From positions 228,901 to 292,900 of the forward strand of contig NZ_JABURM010000008.1 of NCBI RefSeq assembly GCF_014762685.1: DNA of 64,000 nt, given 5' to 3'. Below, piece by piece: positions 1 through 8,600 of this stretch. The stretch is from Gracilimonas sp. (GTDB taxonomy: Bacteria > Bacteroidota > Rhodothermia > Balneolales > Balneolaceae). How positions within the stretch are numbered: the first letter of the stretch is position 1; every line of letters starts with the position of its first letter. The position numbers were made by a program, and so were the translations under genes. A model generated the notes under the pieces. That model saw only the letters and a list, made by a program, of their open reading frames with translations. It was not told the DNA's origin and did not search any database.

Positions 1-1682
1 TGCTCCTGGATGAAGACCCGTCGGAGTCTCAGTTACTGAGTCGCGCCAGCCTGATTGCTCACGAAACTGCGCATATGTGGTTTGGCGATCTGGTTACCAT
101 GGAGTGGTTCAATGATGTATGGACCAAAGAAGTCTTTGCCAACTTCATGGCTGCCAAGATCATGAATCCCAATTTCCCGGAGATCGACCATGACCTGAAT
201 TTTGTGCTGCGCCATCACCCAAGTGCGTATTCTGTGGATCGTACTGAGGGTGCCAATCCCATTCGCCAGTATTTGGGAAACCTGAACGAAGCCGGACAAA
301 TGTATGGGGCCATCATTTACAACAAAGCTCCGATCATGATGCGTCAGCTTGAGTTACTCGTAGGGGAAGAAATTTTCAAAGAAGGGATGCGGGAATATCT
401 AAGCGCCTATTCTTTTGGAAATGCCACGTGGCCTGATCTTATTAATATTCTGGATGACCTTTCCAACCAGGACCTGAAATCATGGAGTGAAGTTTGGGTT
501 AATACTCCCGGTCGACCCCATTTCAGTTATGAATTCAAGGAAGACGAACTACCCGGTCGGGAGCCACTATTATATGATATCTTAGTGCAAACCGATCCTG
601 CAGGAATGGGACGGGTGTGGCCGCAGCAAGTGGGTATCTGGACCATCAGTCCGGAGGATAGTTCCTTCAAATTTTTTGATATCCTCAGTGATGATGACAC
701 CAAGTTTGCAACACTAAATGAGTTGAAAGCTGAAACAAAGGTTTTCAATGCCAACGGCCGGGGATATGGTCTTTTTCCTGCTAAACTTGAAACGCTGGAA
801 TACTGGGAACACATGAAAAATGTTCGTAAGGGTTCTCAACTTATCAACCTTTACGAGAATATGCTGGAGCAAAATGAGGTGGAGCCCGGAGAGTATTTAT
901 CTAAACTCCTCGAGCTTATTCAAACTGAAGAAAACCAGCTTTTGATCGGGCAGATATTGGGCCAAATTCAAACTATCTACTGGGATCTGCTGAATGAAGA
1001 AGAACGGAATGATGTAGCATCTGATATTGAAGAAATTTTATGGGATCAGATGATCGATCAGGATGAACCAAGTAAGAAAAAGACTTTCTTCAACGCCTTC
1101 AGAAATATCGCCATCAATGAATCCGAGATCCAAAAAGTATATGATATTTGGAGTGATGAGATGGAGATCGATGGGCTGAACCTTTCCGAAACCGACTACA
1201 TCAGCATGGCGGGAAATCTGGCAATCAAAATGCCGGAAGAATCTAAGGACATCATTTCAAGCCAACTGGATGATATTGAAAACAGCGACCGCAAGCGCAG
1301 GTTTGAATTCATCAGTCCTGCCCTTTCCAACGATCAGCAGGTTCGGGATGATTTTTTTGAATCCCTGAAAGATGAGGAAAACCGGCAGACGGAATCCTGG
1401 GTGCTCAGCGCCTTGGGATATTTGCACCATCCGCTTCGGGTGGATTATTCCGAGAAATACATTCTGCCCAGTTTAGAATTGCTGCAGGAAATTCAGGTCA
1501 CCGGCGATATCTTTTTCCCCAAACGCTGGCTGGATGTGACCTTAGGAAATTACTCCTCCGATACCGCTGTTCAAACCGTTCGTGATTTCCTGAATAAACG
1601 CCCCGATTATAATGATCAGCTACGAATGAAGATCCTGCAGGCCGCAGATGGGATGTTTCGGGCTAATGAGATCAAGAATTGA
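1..1682 (+). CDS. M1 family metallo-aminopeptidase, C-terminal part (5' end outside window)
   Basis: The reading frame is open from base 3, so the gene starts before the window. Residues encoded at 60-74 read HETAH, the HExxH zinc motif, and the third zinc ligand Glu lies 19 residues after the second His (bases 129-131, in NDVWTKE). This HExxH-x18-E spacing is diagnostic of M1 (gluzincin) aminopeptidases. A Tyr in IIYNKAP near base 320 matches the position of the catalytic Tyr. The remaining ~400 residues are helical and acidic, as in the M1 C-terminal domain. The protein should remove N-terminal residues from peptides. No signal peptide can be judged because the N-terminus is missing. Confidence 0.93.
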   Translation, partial: LLDEDPSESQLLSRASLIAHETAHMWFGDLVTMEWFNDVWTKEVFANFMAAKIMNPNFPEIDHDLNFVLRHHPSAYSVDRTEGANPIRQYLGNLNEAGQMYGAIIYNKAPIMMRQLELLVGEEIFKEGMREYLSAYSFGNATWPDLINILDDLSNQDLKSWSEVWVNTPGRPHFSYEFKEDELPGREPLLYDILVQTDPAGMGRVWPQQVGIWTISPEDSSFKFFDILSDDDTKFATLNELKAETKVFNANGRGYGLFPAKLETLEYWEHMKNVRKGSQLINLYENMLEQNEVEPGEYLSKLLELIQTEENQLLIGQILGQIQTIYWDLLNEEERNDVASDIEEILWDQMIDQDEPSKKKTFFNAFRNIAINESEIQKVYDIWSDEMEIDGLNLSETDYISMAGNLAIKMPEESKDIISSQLDDIENSDRKRRFEFISPALSNDQQVRDDFFESLKDEENRQTESWVLSALGYLHHPLRVDYSEKYILPSLELLQEIQVTGDIFFPKRWLDVTLGNYSSDTAVQTVRDFLNKRPDYNDQLRMKILQAADGMFRANEIKN

Positions 1683-1939
1683 TCAGTTTCAATTCGTATT
1701 AGTCGGACCAAGTGTCCGGGCAGGCATTCCCAACGAGGACGTTGGGAACGAATTTAAGTCAGCTTTAACTCTTTTTTCGCAGTCGGGAGCTTTTGTTTCT
1801 TTTGTCGGCACAAAATAAAAACGAAGATGATTATGGTTAACAGATCAATACATGTTACGGGAAGCTGGAGCTTCCCGGACTGCATTGCTAAGCCGGAGCT
1901 AAGCAACGAGGTCAAGGTCGATACGCCCCTGGCTGGTAA
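1683..1939. repeat. Intergenic cluster of short REP-like palindromes
   Basis: No gene is seen between the aminopeptidase stop and the convergent MFS gene. The stretch holds four small hairpins: cggac/gtccg at 1704-1718, ttcccaac/gttgggaa at 1727-1748 around the loop gaggac, a perfect 9-bp stem cgggaagct/agcttcccg at 1858-1877, and a weaker ttgct/agcaa hairpin at 1885-1906. Loops rich in GAGG/GGAG are shared. A degenerate copy of the second hairpin lies at 15862-15886. They may act as bidirectional terminators or be REP-type dispersed repeats. Confidence 0.6.
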
Positions 1940-3202
1940 TTAATCCACCGCATCTTCATGATAGTGTTGCATCGCCTTCACAAAACTTACCGTAGCAAAA
2001 ACCCCACAAACTGTAAATACTACTAACAATGCTTTAGATGGACCATACAGATCCGTAAAAACATGATCAATAAGCCATCCCGTTACAGGCGGACCAATTC
2101 CAAAACCCACAATACTGATCACAAATAAATAGACCGCGCCGGCCATTCCTCGCATGCCGGATTTCACAAAATACTGGATAAGGGCGGCTGCCACTCCGTT
2201 GTATGAAGAAGCAATCACATTCCCGATCCCGATCAGTATAAAAGCCGTCATCACCGATTCTGCCATCAAGCCAAAATAATAGAATGGGAGTCCGCCAAGA
2301 GCAGCTACAATTCCCATCACGAAGCGTTTTTCCGAGCCATATTTTATAGCCAGCTTATCAGCCAGCCATCCGGAGACATTCACCCCGACACCCGCCAAAA
2401 ACATAAACCAGCCGTATTGTGAGATCAGAGATGGCGTCTCAAACGTATCGTTCAATACATTCCCGATGAAAGCTAAAATGGTATACCCGCTGAGGGCCAA
2501 AAAAGAAAAACCTGCCAAATGATATCGAACGGCTTTTTTACTGATTATGAATTTTAGCACTTCAAAAAATTGAGTTGCCGAACGCTCGCTTTTGCCGGAT
2601 TTCCGAATCGGTTCACGGATCAACAGAAAACCGATAACCGCTAAAACCAATCCCGGCCAACCCACGATCTTCATAGCCTCCCGCCAGTCGTAGGCTTGCG
2701 CTACTGAGCCGCCGATCAAAAAGGAGAGTCCTACCCCAACAAAGATGCCTGAGGCGTACACCGAGAATACGCGCGCTCTTTTTTCGGGTGGAAAGTAATC
2801 GGCCAGTAATGAATACACCGCCGGACTCAATGCCGACTGACTCACCCCCACAAAAAATCTCGCCGTAACAAGAAAAATGAAGGAGCTGGCAAAACCGCTG
2901 GCTACGGTCATCAGGCTCCAAACTACAAGTCCGATGAGAATGATCCGCTTTCGGGAAAACTGATCGGCAAACCATCCCATGAAAATTCCGCATACGGCAT
3001 AGATCAGGGAAAAAGCCGGACCGTATAGAACACCGATCTGAGTATTTGTGAAACTGAGGTCATCCCGAATGGCCGTTCCCAGCACCGCCACGATTTGCCG
3101 GTCCACGAAGCTGGAGATGTAGATCAGAAACAATAACCCCAGTACCAACCAGGCATAAAATTTGGGAGAGCGGGCTTCGACTTTGTCATACAGAAATTTC
3201 AT
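1940..3202 (-). CDS. MFS transporter, spinster-like
   Basis: This is a 420-residue polytopic membrane protein with about 12 hydrophobic segments. It has the early FVDRQIVAVLG segment and the loop 2-3 motif GWFADQFSRKR (MFS motif A), followed by R-F-F-V-G-V in helix 4, the pattern of spinster-like major facilitator transporters. The substrate cannot be told. An upstream ATG at 3268 would add 22 residues, but that extension (starting MLDVPCSMF) is encoded by a dispersed word repeat. A TATCTTTG promoter box ends 4 bases before the ATG at 3202, so 3202 is the chosen start. The gene is alone and convergent with the aminopeptidase. Confidence 0.88.
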   Translation of the reverse strand: MKFLYDKVEARSPKFYAWLVLGLLFLIYISSFVDRQIVAVLGTAIRDDLSFTNTQIGVLYGPAFSLIYAVCGIFMGWFADQFSRKRIILIGLVVWSLMTVASGFASSFIFLVTARFFVGVSQSALSPAVYSLLADYFPPEKRARVFSVYASGIFVGVGLSFLIGGSVAQAYDWREAMKIVGWPGLVLAVIGFLLIREPIRKSGKSERSATQFFEVLKFIISKKAVRYHLAGFSFLALSGYTILAFIGNVLNDTFETPSLISQYGWFMFLAGVGVNVSGWLADKLAIKYGSEKRFVMGIVAALGGLPFYYFGLMAESVMTAFILIGIGNVIASSYNGVAAALIQYFVKSGMRGMAGAVYLFVISIVGFGIGPPVTGWLIDHVFTDLYGPSKALLVVFTVCGVFATVSFVKAMQHYHEDAVD

Positions 3203-3206
3203 GGCG

Positions 3207-3214
3207 CAAAGATA
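3207..3214 (-). promoter_or_regulatory. Bacteroidota-type -7 promoter box (TATCTTTG) of the MFS gene
   Basis: TATCTTTG on the minus strand matches the TAnnTTTG -7 consensus and lies 4 bases upstream of the ATG at 3202. Transcription would begin at or next to the start codon, giving a nearly leaderless mRNA. No clear -33 TTG box was found at the usual distance. Confidence 0.55.
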
Positions 3215-3238
3215 GAACACAGATTGGTGGGATGGAAA

Positions 3239-3282
3239 TTTGAACATAGAACAAGGAACATCCAACAACGAAGACAGGAACT
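3239..3282. repeat. Word repeat of the gaacattg family
   Basis: The plus strand carries gaacatagaacaaggaacat followed by ccaacaacgaag, a run built from the reiterated word gaac(a). A related run is at 43323-43360 beside hsp20. Here it lies in the divergent region between the MFS and asd genes and has no inverted partner. Confidence 0.55.
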
Positions 3283-3447
3283 TACCTAATCACGATAATA
3301 CACTCTTATAATTTTTCCTTATCGTGTTTTAGAGATTTCGTGACAAAAAAGTGAATATTCTTCGGCTAAAAAACTCACATTAAGGGTATTAAATGGTTAT
3401 TTTCAGTGCTCACAAAATTTTGATACAAATTAACTCACACATTCATC

Positions 3448-4497
3448 ATGAAAGTAGGAATTTTAGGCGCTACCGGTGCCGTTGGACAAAAATTTATTCG
3501 CTTATTACAGGGTCACCCCTGGTTTGAAATTGAAGCCTTGGGGGCCTCCGAACGCTCGGCCGGTAAAAAATACAAAGACGCCGCTAACTGGATCGAAGAT
3601 GTGGTTCTTCCTGAATCTATAAAGGAAACGATAGTCAAGAATTGTGATCCCTCAGAATTTAAAGATGTGGATTTTGTGTTTTCAGGATTGGATTCATCCG
3701 TAGCCGGCGAGATCGAAAAAGCTTTTGCCACTGCAGGAATACCCGTTATATCCAATGCCAAAAATTTCCGGCAGGATCCAACGGTTCCGTTGCTGATTCC
3801 GGAGATCAACCCTGATCATACCGAACTCATCAAAACCCAGACTTTTACCAAAGATGGCAGCGGCTGGATCGTCACGAACCCAAATTGTGTGGCGGTTCCT
3901 TTATCCCTTTCACTGAAACCATTGTATGATGCTTTTGGGATCGAAGCTCTGATCCTCACCACCATGCAGGCAGTTTCCGGAGCAGGATATCCCGGGGTGG
4001 CTAGTCTGGATATTTTAGGGAATGTAATTCCATTCATTTCGGGGGAAGAACCTAAAGTTGGTCCTGAGACCCGAAAACTTTTAAGCACACTGGAAGGGAC
4101 TACCTTAGCAAAACCACATTTTCCGGTTCAAGCTACGGCAACGCGAGTGCCTACCATCAACGGACATATGATCTCGGCTACCGTAAAACTCCAAAAACCA
4201 CCGGCTGATCTTGAAGAACTGAAGGAGGCGTATAAAAATTACCTGAATCCTGTTTCGGATCTGGATCTGCCTTTTTCTCCAAAAACGTTATATAAACTTC
4301 ACCAGGAAGATGCTTACCCTCAGCCACGTTTACATGCCGATGCTGAAAACGGAATGCAATTGCACTTAGGTCGACTTAGAAAAGCAGATGTGTTTGATGT
4401 CAGCTTTGTAGCCATGGCACATAATACCATTCGCGGTGCGGCCGGCGGAGCGATACTGAATGCTGAATTATTAATGAAGAAGGGATTCCTGAAATAA
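3448..4497 (+). CDS. asd: Aspartate-semialdehyde dehydrogenase
   Basis: The 349-residue enzyme reduces aspartyl phosphate to aspartate semialdehyde, the branch point to lysine/diaminopimelate, threonine and methionine. Residues 7-14 read GATGAVGQ, the NADP-binding loop. Cys147 in NPNC is the catalytic nucleophile. The overall form (GHPWFEIEALGASERSAGKKY near the N-terminus) resembles the archaeal/fungal-type class rather than the E. coli class. The ATG at 3448 gives the expected N-terminus directly before the Rossmann strand. It is monocistronic, with its stop 13 bases before a 32-bp perfect palindrome. Confidence 0.95.
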   Translation: MKVGILGATGAVGQKFIRLLQGHPWFEIEALGASERSAGKKYKDAANWIEDVVLPESIKETIVKNCDPSEFKDVDFVFSGLDSSVAGEIEKAFATAGIPVISNAKNFRQDPTVPLLIPEINPDHTELIKTQTFTKDGSGWIVTNPNCVAVPLSLSLKPLYDAFGIEALILTTMQAVSGAGYPGVASLDILGNVIPFISGEEPKVGPETRKLLSTLEGTTLAKPHFPVQATATRVPTINGHMISATVKLQKPPADLEELKEAYKNYLNPVSDLDLPFSPKTLYKLHQEDAYPQPRLHADAENGMQLHLGRLRKADVFDVSFVAMAHNTIRGAAGGAILNAELLMKKGFLK

Positions 4498-4510
4498 TTT
4501 TTCCACCCTA

Positions 4511-4542
4511 ATGTAGAGACGCAAAATTTTGCGTCTCTACAT
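4511..4542. terminator. Perfect 32-bp palindrome between convergent genes
   Basis: The half-site atgtagagacgcaaaa is followed immediately by its exact reverse complement, so all 32 bases are self-complementary with no spacer. Flanks ttttccaccc and gggtaaaaat extend the symmetry imperfectly. It lies between asd (plus) and the unknown gene ending at 4552 (minus), where a bidirectional terminator would be expected. Confidence 0.7.
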
Positions 4543-4551
4543 GGGTAAAAA

Positions 4552-4947
4552 TTATTCCTCACCCATATCATCCAGGCGTTGTTGAGATATATACAGGTTC
4601 AATTTTGTAGACATCCGGATGGCCTCACCACGGTCTCTTCTGTTAATATTCAATTTAATTACTCCCTGATCGCTGCCCGGTAACGGCTCAAAAAATGCCC
4701 ATTTATTAGCCCCTATAATCAATTTTCCCCCGGTAAATAAAAATCCTTTTTTGTACCGAATGTATTTGAGGTTATCAAGTTGAATAGCAAATTTGGAGAG
4801 ATTGCTTATTCCATTTCCATATACATCATATACTTTGTATTCGAAAAGCAGTTCATTATCAGCAAAACTTAATATCCCCTTCACTTCTTTAACTTTGGTG
4901 TCTGCTTCAGAGGTTTCATATATCGAATAATTATATGGAATGCTCAT
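4552..4947 (-). CDS. Unknown protein, paralog of its upstream neighbour
   Basis: This 131-residue protein belongs to no family I recognise. It has no signal peptide or membrane segment. Its pattern is KG-I-L then LLFEYKVYD, then LKYIRYKKGFLFTGGKLII, then EPLPGS, and finally STKLNLYISQQRLDDM. The same order of motifs is found in the gene just upstream (4951-5328), so the two are tandem paralogs, probably small beta-rich (PH-like) domains. That fold is a guess. The ATG lies 3 bases after the neighbour's stop, so they are co-transcribed and probably translationally coupled. Confidence 0.75.
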   Translation of the reverse strand: MSIPYNYSIYETSEADTKVKEVKGILSFADNELLFEYKVYDVYGNGISNLSKFAIQLDNLKYIRYKKGFLFTGGKLIIGANKWAFFEPLPGSDQGVIKLNINRRDRGEAIRMSTKLNLYISQQRLDDMGEE

Positions 4948-4950
4948 AGG

Positions 4951-5328
4951 TTAATCTTCCAGCTCATTTAGTTTTTGCTCGGAAAGTTTAAGATTCAGGT
5001 TCGAAGAAATAGATGCGGCTGTATTCCGATGTTTCCTTTTTACTTTCAGTACCCGCTCTGTCAATTCTTTCCCCGGTAAATCTCCGAAAGAAGAAGCTCT
5101 TTTACCGTGCAAAATCAGTTTCCCGCTAAACCACCCTTTTTTAAACTCCAGCATATCCAACTCCGATATTGGAATCTTCTCTGTCCTGAGTTCAGACTGA
5201 TAGGCCTCCACAACCGCATCTTTTTTTTGGTATTCAAATACCAAATATTCTCCTTCCACGCGCAGAATTCCCTCCACTTTCATAAAACCGCCGTTTAAAT
5301 TTTCAATTGTAAAAGGCAAACTTCGCAT
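4951..5328 (-). CDS. Unknown protein, paralog of its downstream neighbour
   Basis: This 125-residue protein is the first gene of a two-gene leftward operon. Shared landmarks with its partner are VEGILRVEGEYLVFEY, LEFKKGWFSGKLILHGKRA, DLPGKE, and the C-terminal ISSNLNLKLSEQKLNELED. The KKG-x-F-x-GKL core and the LNL-x-x-S-x-Q-x-L tail are the best conserved parts. No signal peptide, cysteine pair or catalytic motif is visible. Function is unknown. The upstream region is shared with the divergent large secreted protein gene at 5603. Confidence 0.75.
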   Translation of the reverse strand: MRSLPFTIENLNGGFMKVEGILRVEGEYLVFEYQKKDAVVEAYQSELRTEKIPISELDMLEFKKGWFSGKLILHGKRASSFGDLPGKELTERVLKVKRKHRNTAASISSNLNLKLSEQKLNELED

Positions 5329-5602
5329 ATGCAGTATTGTTTTTTATAGAGTTAACTACTGATAAAATTATTTTTAAAAAAGTACAAAAAATCTGTAAGG
5401 AGTGCGCATCTCATCGCTCTAACTATACAGCTAACAAAAGAGAAATAACTAATCATTGCCTTGAGAGTGTTTTTACATTCTCAATGTCCTTCCAGGGGTA
5501 AAAGGTGGAACACCCTTTTGCCCTCTTTTTTTATATCTACGATACCTTTAACTAAAGATAAAGGCAGTTTCTTTAGTTACCTCATCAAGCTAAGGTTTTA
5601 GC
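5329..5602 (+). promoter_or_regulatory. Structured leader of the lamin-tail protein gene
   Basis: No ORF is supported here. On the plus strand a hairpin at about 5499-5525 (gggtaaaaggtg against cacccttttgccc, one bulge) is followed by a run of T at 5525-5532, as in an intrinsic terminator, 70 bases before the start codon. Upstream is a small hairpin around tgagagtg/cattctca (5461-5484). Downstream is aactaaag/ctttagtt (5551-5578). This could be a transcription attenuator, or the 3' end of a small RNA starting near 5340-5400. No known riboswitch was recognised. Confidence 0.4.
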
Positions 5603-8600
5603 ATGAAAAAACTGCTGATAGTTTTACTATTTACCATACCATCAATTGCCGTTGCACAGACAGCAAACTTCGAAGATGATTTTTCGGACAAAGACATCTC
5701 AGACTGGTCCGGTAATAATGCTCATTTCACTTTTATAGATGAAAGTAAAAATATTTTGCTTCAGCAAAATGCTCCTGATGCAGGGACTTCTTATCTAAGT
5801 ATTCCCTCTGTTGATATTGAAGGATATTGGGAATTTTTTATACGAATGGAATTTGCCCCTTCTGATGGCAATAAAGCAGAAATTTATTTAATGAGCGATT
5901 CGAGTGATTTCAACGGATCTCTCAACGGTTACAAAATATTAGCCGGCGAGGATGGCAGTAATGATGTTTTCCGGCTGTTCAGAATTGATTCCGGATCTGA
6001 AGCATCAGAGATCATCACCGGGACAACCAACATCAGTAACGGGGGCGATTATAGAGTGAAAGTAACCCGGGATGCTTCCGGAAACTGGACTCTCGAAGTA
6101 GCCGAGGGATATGCAGGCGCTTTAGCTCAAGAGGGAACCGGAACAGATAGTACCTATACTGCTGCTTCTCATTTCGGATTCAAAACAATCTACACATCCA
6201 CTCGGTCCGACCTTTTCGCTTTTGACTTCAAAATTGACATTCCTCCCATTGAAATTACCTCTGTATCTCCGGTCAGTAACACCGAAATTGATATTGTATT
6301 CTCACATGCCTTTGATTCCAGTACTGTTGAAAGCACTGATTTCACTTTAAATCCGGGCAGTATTAATCCTCAGTCTGTAACGCACCAAACAGCTGATACT
6401 GCCCGCATAACATTTTCTGATCCCCTTTCCGGCGGCATCCATGACCTCTCTGTTTCCGGTATTAATAACTTATCCGGCGAAACCACCCTGGCCGATACTA
6501 CCCTGTCTTTCATAATCTTTGACGACTATCAGCCCGGCGATATTATAATTAACGAATTCATGAAAGATCCGCCTACCGGTACTGCTGAATATGTGGAACT
6601 CAAAAATATCTCCGGAAGATATATTAATTTAAGGGATTGGCAGGTAGGTGATAACAATTCTCAAACTACCATTATCGAATCAGATTTCGCTATTCTTCCC
6701 GATAGCTTTGCTGTTATTTCTGCTGATACCTCTTCCCTAAATACCTATTACGGAAATGCTAACTATATCCAAACCTCATTGCCTGCGTTGAATAACGGAG
6801 GAGATCAGGTTCGCATCTTTGATCCCACCGGCACTATTGCCGACTCGCTCGAATATACTTCTGAGTGGGGTGGGCTGGATGTATCCATCGAACGACGAGA
6901 TACTTCGGTTTCGTCTACTTTCAGGGAAAACTGGGGAGATAGTCCGGCTGGTAATTTCGGTACTCCCGGCTTTGCAAACCTGGTAGCTGAAGATACTACA
7001 GCTCCGGCGATATCTGAACTTCTGGTCCAAAACAACCAAACTATTTTACTTGTTGCTTCGGAACGATTGGAAACCACCTCGGCTGAAACGACAGGCAACT
7101 ATTCCCTTGACCAAAACCCGGAAACCGGAGCAGTTGTGCCGACTATACCAGCGATCTCATCAGCCACCCAAATTGCCGCTGATACTGTTGAGCTTACTTT
7201 AAGTTCAAACCTGGAAGAATACGACGGGAACTGGATCTTAAGCGCTGATAGTTTGACCGATATTTTTGAAAACACTGCCAATGATCAAGCTGAATTCACT
7301 TTTACAAACCCGTTTACTATCATGGAAGTATCAGCACTTTCTGAAAGTGAAATCCTTTTTCTATTCAGTGATAATATTGAATTTGCCACGGTATCTACTG
7401 AAGATTTCACAATAAACGGAGAAGTTTTAGCCCCCTCATCAAACATAACTCAGCCGGAAACAAATCAGCTGATAGTGAACCTTCCGACAAGTTTACCTTC
7501 AGGGCCAAATCTGGCAGTCGTTTCAAATATTGAAAGTGTGAACGGATGGATTATTCCTCAAAATACCCAGGCTGAATTTTTTGTTTTTGACGACTATCAG
7601 TCCGGAGATATTTTGATTAATGAATTTATGAAGGATCCGCCCACCGGTGCTGTTGAATATGTAGAACTCAAAAATATCTCCGGAAAATATCTGAATTTAA
7701 GAGATTGGAGAATCGGTGATAACAACTCCATCACTTCCATCACAGGCTCTGACTTTGTAATCCTTCCCGATAGTTTTACAGTAATTTCAGCAGACACTGT
7801 TGCCTTAAGTATATTTTTTGGAGAGGCTAACTACGTACAAACTTCACTTCCCGCTTTGAATAATTCCGGAGATCAGATTCGCCTTTTTGATAATAACGGA
7901 ACCCTCGCCGATTCACTCGAATATACCTCGGACTGGGGCGGTGAAGATGTGGCTATTGAACGTCGCGATGCCACCGTTTCATCCACCTTCAGGGAGAACT
8001 GGGGTGACAGTCCGGCTGAAAATTTTGGCACACCGGGTTTGACCAATCTCGTTGCACCTGATGTTACCGCGCCTGAATTACTTAGCATCCAAAGGCCTGC
8101 TGATGACCAAATTCAGCTCTCTTTTTCTGAACGGCTTAAGGAAAGTACAGCCCGGGATTCCACCAATTTCACCCTTTCAGCTGATGGGCTTTCAGAACCT
8201 ATTCCCGCACTTCAGTCCGCTACGCTGGCAACCCCTTCAAGTATCACCCTTCAATACGAATTTGATCTTCCCAGCGAGCCTTCGGGAACTGCGTATGAGT
8301 TGTCCGTTGCTAATCAAACTGACATTTTTGGGAATACAGCTGTCGAAATTCCTCTTTCTTTCTTTGTAATCCTATATGCCACCGCTGATTCGGCAGATGT
8401 ATTTATAACAGAATTTATGTACAGCCCGGCAACCGGATTTACTGATTTCATCGAAATCTTTAATCCAACCGACAGTGCCTATAATCTTCAGGACTGGACC
8501 TATAATGACAATGCCGGAAATGCACGTGCAATTTCAGATAGTGAGTTTACATTGGCACCAAATTCTCATGCTGTTTTAGCTCCGGACAGCACCATCGCGA

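Noticed and set aside
3203..3268. 22-residue N-terminal extension of the MFS transporter (MLDVPCSMF...)
   Set aside because: It is encoded by a gaacattg-type word repeat and lies upstream of a TATCTTTG promoter box that fits a start at 3202.
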